Shown: piece by piece, positions 59,460-64,000 of the stretch
Position numbering within the stretch: position 1 is the first letter of the stretch
Layout of the letters: each line of letters begins with the position of its first letter
Assembly: GCA_020809705.1 (NCBI GenBank)
Contig: CP085827.1
Location: forward strand, 5,828,001 to 5,892,000
Origin: Calonectria ilicicola
Taxonomy: Eukaryota; Ascomycota; Sordariomycetes; Hypocreales; Nectriaceae
Direction of reading: 5' to 3'
DNA length: 64,000 bases
Program-made: the position numbers and the translations under genes
Notes under the pieces: model-generated
Databases searched by the model: none
Told to the model about the DNA's origin: nothing
Seen by the model: the letters and a program-made list of their open reading frames with translations, nothing else

Positions 59460-61067
59460 ATGGCGACAACTCCCGGAATGCTCTACGTGACGATGCAGCC
59501 CAAGCCCGGGCTGTCTCTCGACCAATTCCACGAGTGGTACAACAACGAGCACGGCCCGACCCGCCTGCGCCTGCCTCAGATCTTCACCAACGGGCTGCGC
59601 TACAAGGCCACCGACGGCCAAGAGCCCACGTTCCTCGCCGCCTACGACGTGACGTGCATGTCACACCTCGAGACCGAGACGTATCTCACCCTGCGCGCAA
59701 ATCGTTCCGCTCGAGAGGCAGAGACTATTGGTCAGGTCGACGTCAAGCGCTACTTCTTTGACCTGGTCTACACCAAGGCCGCAGAGCAATTTGTGCCCTT
59801 CGAGAAGCTCTCCGACGAGGAAGCAGAGGGCATCCAGACCACCTTTGTGGATATCACTCTCAAGAACACCGAGGGCGCTGGCGAGCAATACCAGAAGTGG
59901 CTTATTGAGGAGCACATCGAAATGCTCGCCAAGATTCCCGGGTGGCTGCGCACCCGCGTCTTCAAGACATCCTACCTCGAAAAGGCGGACACGGTGACCT
60001 ACTACGCGCTCCACGATTATGCAAAGGTCAATGGCCAGGGAGGCCCCGAACACAAGGCTTCCATGGACACCCCTTGGCGAACAGAAGTTTTTGACAAGTA
60101 TGTCGCCAACAAGGGCCGACGAACCTACTCCCTTTTCTACGTATTCGGCCCTGCGCCACGAGAGCTCTCCACCCTCTCAAAACTTCCTGATTCTGCTGCC
60201 TTCACAGACTCAGTAACCACCACCATTCCCGGCCCCAATGCCGCCGTTATCTCCTCCGTAAAGACTGCCGACTCTCTCAACATCCCTTACCGACTCGAGG
60301 GTAACCCTGCGCCAGATGCGCCCACTGTTGCCTTCAGTAACTCCCTTTTGACCTCTCTCAACATGTGGGACCCTCTTATTGGGATCCTCAAGCGGGAGCG
60401 CCCTGACTTGCGCATTCTGCGATATGATACCCGAGGCCGCCACGCCGTGCCTCAGCCCCCCGTTGCCGCTACTTTGGATACCCTTGCCGCAGATCTGCGG
60501 GAAGTCCTTGATGCTCTGCGCATCACCAAGTTGCATGCACTTATTGGAGTGTCAATGGGCGGTGCCACTACTCTCAACTTTGCCCTTACTTACCCAGAGC
60601 GCCTGAGCAAGTTTATTGCCTGTGACTTTAACGCCACATCTAGTCCTGCCAACACCCAGGCATGGAAAGACCGCACTGCAATTGCAGAGGAGGATGGTGG
60701 CAAGGGCATTGCTAAGCTCGCCGAGCAGACTGTTCCTCGATGGTTCCACCCCGCCAGCATGGAGAAGCCTGAGCTCGTAAAGTGGATGACTGATATTGTT
60801 ACCGCCAACAGCGTTGAAGGCTTCAGGTACAGCAACACTGCACTCTGGGATTACGACCTTAAGCCCAAGATGGGAAGCAGCAAGGTCCCTGGATTGATGG
60901 TTGTTGGTGAGGCCGATGCCAAGGGCGCTCTTGTCAAGGCCATGGAAGGATTCAAGGGATTGCTTGGCAGCGACGGCGCCGAGCTTAAAATTGTTCCTAA
61001 CGCTGGACACTTGCCGATGTGTGAAGAGCCCCAGGGCTTTTGGGACGCCATTAAAGATTACCTATAG
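59460..61067 (+). CDS. EthD-like ferredoxin-fold region fused to an alpha/beta hydrolase
   Basis: This is a single exon of 535 residues. The first about 225 residues hold two halves that read like dimeric alpha/beta-barrel (EthD-type) units: one from MLYVTMQPKPGLSLDQFHEWYNNEHGPTR, the other from FVDITLKNTEGAGEQYQKWLIEEHIEMLAKIPGW. From about 270 a hydrolase of the 3-oxoadipate enol-lactonase type follows: LNMWDPLIGILKRERPDLRILRYDTRGRH, nucleophile elbow GVSMGG (S365), acid candidate D486 in VVGEADAKG, and the catalytic His in NAGHLPMCEEP (H517). The triad is complete, so hydrolytic activity on an ester, lactone or ring-cleavage product is likely; the substrate is unknown. The EthD-like part may bind or pre-process a small aromatic or polyketide-like molecule. 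The C-rich leader and regular codon use suggest good expression. Confidence 0.87.
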   Translation: MATTPGMLYVTMQPKPGLSLDQFHEWYNNEHGPTRLRLPQIFTNGLRYKATDGQEPTFLAAYDVTCMSHLETETYLTLRANRSAREAETIGQVDVKRYFFDLVYTKAAEQFVPFEKLSDEEAEGIQTTFVDITLKNTEGAGEQYQKWLIEEHIEMLAKIPGWLRTRVFKTSYLEKADTVTYYALHDYAKVNGQGGPEHKASMDTPWRTEVFDKYVANKGRRTYSLFYVFGPAPRELSTLSKLPDSAAFTDSVTTTIPGPNAAVISSVKTADSLNIPYRLEGNPAPDAPTVAFSNSLLTSLNMWDPLIGILKRERPDLRILRYDTRGRHAVPQPPVAATLDTLAADLREVLDALRITKLHALIGVSMGGATTLNFALTYPERLSKFIACDFNATSSPANTQAWKDRTAIAEEDGGKGIAKLAEQTVPRWFHPASMEKPELVKWMTDIVTANSVEGFRYSNTALWDYDLKPKMGSSKVPGLMVVGEADAKGALVKAMEGFKGLLGSDGAELKIVPNAGHLPMCEEPQGFWDAIKDYL

Positions 61068-62218
61068 ATTTCCTTAATAAATCATTAAAATATATTCATC
61101 CAAGACACTAAGATAAGCAATGAGCATAAATACGTGAGGCATTGATTGTGAACTTAATTTTGGGTCGAGTTTCATGAAGGCGCAAAGCTTCTGTTCAGGC
61201 ATAGCATTAGTGCGCTCGGTTGGTCTTCTCTTTGATCCTACCCAGAGTAATAAGACGAAAAACCATTGTTTGTAAGCAGCCACTTTCGCCTTTTTCGTCA
61301 TCCACAACAACAACAGTGGGTGAGTTAACTGGTATTTTATTGCGTTTTAGACTTGAGCATGTTTTTAAACCTGTTATTATACTCCACAACACTCTTGGAC
61401 AATTTTTTGGGACTGTTTTTTGAGACCGAATGTGAAGCGAATTGGGAAATGGATAGTGTTGATGTGGTAGAGTGCATCAGAGGTCATAGCACCCAGAATC
61501 TGATTCGGTAAGGCGAGAACAGCGGAGCTTCAAAGCGAGGATGTAGGGCATTTCTTAATCCCCTAACCTATTTACACATGTAATGGAGGTAATAGGACTT
61601 GAGTAGCTCGTGTAAAGCAAGCTTGTCTAAACGCTATGTGAGCGTTAGTAACTCGCCACATGAGTGTTTCTGAGTGCTAGAAAATATATCTAAACAAGCA
61701 TTGAAACACATTGCTTTTGTGTGTAAAAAAGGAAGAGAGGAAAGGATTTTCCACGCCGCTTTTTTCTTCGCTTTAGTTCCTCATAAAAAAAAGCCAAACT
61801 AGGAAAAAAGATCCGGATCATCATGAAACTAGTTCGTTACAATCTCCAGGGTTTTTGGTTCCGATCGCGGGACCTATTTTAAGTAGACATACACTATATC
61901 CTATCGAGCAAGTATTTTCTGGATCAAGCTGAAAAGTGTGTTCCAAGCCAGCTTCTTCCTGTCGCTCCTTAGCCGATCCACTCATCTCTAGGCTGATGGG
62001 GTCGAGTTTTGTACTAGAGGCGGATGTAAAATGAAGGGTTTTGTATCGCAATTGAGACGGTATCTGTAAGAGGTCATCCAGATTATTACTTACTCGGCCT
62101 TTCCTATAATAGCTTCTAATACGTGGTCGTGGTGTTGAGGTTTTGCAGAGAAGTGCTAGATCTTCTAAATCCTCGCCTATTTAGGTTACAAAATGACACC
62201 CCCAGCAAACTAGGTTCA
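61068..62218. other. 1.15-kb interval, no gene seen
   Basis: 3' UTR of the hydrolase gene, then AT-rich sequence up to the tRNA gene. No supported frame. Confidence 0.55.
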
Positions 62219-62299
62219 GGTGGCTTGGCCGAGTGGTTAAGGCGTCAGACTTAAGTTCTGATCACGAAAGTGTCGCAAGTTCGAACCTTGCAGTCACCA
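62219..62299 (+). tRNA. tRNA-Leu (anticodon UAA), no intron
   Basis: An 81-nt cloverleaf: acceptor GGTGGCT pairs with AGTCACC (62292-62298), with discriminator A at 62299. The D arm contains TGGCCGAGTGG (A box). The anticodon stem TCAGA/TCTGA encloses loop CTTAAGT with anticodon TAA at 62252-62254. A long variable arm (CACGAAAGTG) marks the class II tRNAs, Leu or Ser. The T arm is GCAAG-TTCGAAC-CTTGC with B box GTTCGAACC at 62279-62287. The discriminator A and the UAA anticodon fit leucine. CCA is not encoded. Confidence 0.96.
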
Positions 62300-63414
62300 T
62301 TCCTTTTTGCCCTTCTTTTGTTGTTACAGTATGCTTGAAAGTTTATTTGCTTTTTATGATCCTAACGGCCGTAGTAACTTTGCATTTCGTCGTATAACAA
62401 CTAGCTACCTTTGTATTATGGAGGATGTTCTCTCCGTATATTAGTGTCAAAAGTGCGACAGTGCGGCAAGGATTCAAATTAATCATTCAGCTTGATGATC
62501 TCGTGTTAATTAGTCTCAATGCAAGTGGAAGCCTCCACCTCCTGATTTTGCTTTAATGTCGACAATGAGGTCAACCTTGCACATGAAACTGTAAGGCTGT
62601 GGACCTAGGGGATCAATCAGAGCTACATGCGCTAGTGCGCCCACAACAGCATTATATAGTGAACGCAGACAAACAGTTCTACTGTTCGTCAAGTTGAAGT
62701 CCTGCATAGAGAACAGAGATCTACGTTGGTCCCCATTGGTGCGTCACCCTAGTCGTGAATCCAGTTCGTTACAGGGAGCTATTGCCTCTATCTCTGCTGT
62801 TCCTTCTTGAACGTCTTAGGGGCTGTTGTGCCTCAACCTCTCAGGGTCATCCCTGCACAACGCGGCCGCCTCCACAGCCGCCGGGCCACAGCTTCACGCA
62901 GCCTTACAGATAGGAAGGTGGATATGCTCAATACTGTAGTAGCTTGGCGGTACATTGTGCATGCGCTACGCTTAGTCCACTTTTGGGCATTTTTGCCAAA
63001 ATCACAATGATAGACTACTGGCGTTGGACCTGCACCCCACTGTACCGTACTGTACACTCTCTGTTAAAGGGTGTACTTCGTGCAAATGAAACAGAATCCG
63101 TACTATATCCCATATGGCACGTGCATTTTAAAGCCCAGAATTGTTTGGTGGGGGAGGAAGCCGGTTCCACACATAGCTGTACAGGATCCGAAGATGCGAG
63201 CAATTGTACAAATGCATTCACATGGCCTCGTTCTTCCAATAAGAGATGGGGTCTAAGCGCCACCAAGGCCAACTCGGCCAGGCTTGCAGATGGCCACGTA
63301 AGTGAGGCTGTGCCCTGCGCCCATACACAAAAATGTCAGCAGCATCTAACCCCGCATCTGACAACTTTCTCAAAACTTTGCCCTTCTCTAGCCCAGGCTA
63401 TCCCAGCATTTACC
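62300..63414. other. 1.1-kb interval upstream of the NLR-like gene
   Basis: It contains the tRNA terminator, then sequence without a supported gene. In the right part the NLR frame stays open upstream of its chosen ATG (back to about 62944, including ATG codons), but that stretch reads as leader rather than protein. Confidence 0.5.
62304..62308 (+). terminator. RNA polymerase III terminator of the tRNA-Leu gene
   Basis: A run of five T starts five bases after the tRNA 3' end, the standard Pol III stop signal. Confidence 0.75.
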
Positions 63415-64000
63415 ATGGCTTTGGTAGTCTCATCTTCGTCTGCTGGAGCATCTATAAGCCCTGAAAAGAGTATCGAAGATGCCATCAAAAGTTTCGAGAG
63501 TGTGCTGACGGATGATGAACGTAAAGAGCTGCGACACAACAAAGTTATCCTAAATGCTGATGAAACCATGGTATTTACTGCTCGGCTAGACGCTCGTGTC
63601 CGGTCCAGAAAGGGTAGTAGTCTCGCCTCTCGATTGCACATCGTTCTGGAATCTGTCCGGCAATTTTCCGCCATTATTGACACATTCGTTTCTTCTAACC
63701 CAACCATTGCTGCTCTAGTTTGGGGCAGCGTCAAGTTTGCTATGGAGGTAAGTATTATGGAAAAGTACATGTACAGTTCAATCATCTAAATAATTTGAGC
63801 TTGTGGCAAATCATATATCCTATTTTGAAGGACTGTCCAATCTTTTTATGGACCTCAGCACTCTATGTCCGCGATTTGCCGAGTATCAGGCTCTGTATCC
63901 AACATCTCCAAGACTCCAGAATGCTCTTTGCAACTTCCATGCTTCAATTATCCGCTGCTGTCAGCATGCGGTGGAAGAATTAAAACGTCCACGTTTGTCA
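63415..64000 (+). CDS. N-terminal part of an NLR/STAND-like protein (3' end outside window)
   Basis: Exon 1 is 63415-63747, the intron is 52 bp (63748-63799, GTAAGT...TGAG), and exon 2 runs from 63800 to the window edge without a stop. About 178 residues are visible. The sequence SSSSAGASISPEKSIEDAIKSFESVLTDDERK...IIDTFVSSNPTIAALVWGSVKFAME, then YFEGLSNLFMDLSTLCPRFAEYQALYP and LCNFHASIIRCCQHAVEELKRP, is the typical helical N-terminal region that precedes the NACHT domain in many fungal NLR-like proteins. The expected role is non-self or damage sensing that leads to cell death or incompatibility; effector and repeat domains are out of view. The ATG at 63415 (ACC-ATG) is the best start; the frame is open further upstream but that part is not family-like. 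Confidence 0.8.

Noticed and set aside
1..64000. CRISPR arrays, bacterial insertion sequences, Shine-Dalgarno sites, 5S rRNA, telomere repeats
   Set aside because: None seen. The genome is a fungal nuclear one and the repeats present are tandem coding units, homopolymers and microsatellites.

Overview
The window is nuclear DNA of a filamentous ascomycete (Pezizomycotina), most likely a Sordariomycete of the Hypocreales type. The evidence is short introns (44-214 bp) with GTRWGY-like donors and CTGAC/CTAAY-like branch sites, monocistronic genes on both strands, and protein sequences of typical Sordariomycete character. I recognise 14 protein-coding genes, two of them cut by the window ends, and one tRNA gene. 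Exon borders were worked out by hand from splice signals, frame and family motifs. Every spliced model closes in frame.

Layout. (1) 1-963: 3' end of a gene with a six-unit TPR array of the kind found at the C-terminus of fungal NLR-like (NACHT/NB-ARC) proteins. (2) 2065-14860: a compact housekeeping block. Four genes lie in tandem on the minus strand: acetylornithine aminotransferase, Atg27, SAGA subunit Spt20 and a Pex22-like membrane protein. They are followed by a divergent eIF2B-gamma gene on the plus strand. (3) 14861-29342: a gene-poor stretch holding one small C2H2 transcription factor (23469-24615). It is preceded by about 8.6 kb without a convincing gene and has a leader with an ATG uORF. 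(4) 29343-31730: an F-box-like/LRR protein. (5) 31731-42722: an AT-richer gene desert with homopolymers, hairpins, a palindrome and pieces that look like decayed coding sequence. (6) 42723-49533: a GPR1/FUN34/YaaH-type acetate/ammonia transporter and an unusual membrane-spanning F-box protein, separated by 4 kb without genes. (7) 51126-51830: a small secreted protein with imperfect repeats, each ending in Lys-Arg, which looks like a Kex2-processed repeat precursor. I consider it the most interesting unknown in the window. (8) 53902-57740: a cellular RNA-dependent RNA polymerase of the RNA-silencing family. (9) 59460-61067: a two-part protein joining an EthD-like ferredoxin-fold region to an alpha/beta hydrolase. 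(10) 62219-62299: tRNA-Leu(UAA). (11) 63415-64000: 5' end of a gene whose product resembles the N-terminal region of fungal NLR/STAND proteins.

There is no operon logic here and the genes act separately: arginine synthesis, autophagy, transcription co-activation, probable peroxisome function, translation initiation, possibly conidiation control, acetate/ammonium movement, and RNA silencing. The two ends of the window both carry parts of NLR-type genes (probable non-self recognition). The RdRP, the secreted repeat precursor and the NLR head occupy the more accessory right-hand third. No functional transposon, CRISPR array or rRNA gene was seen.
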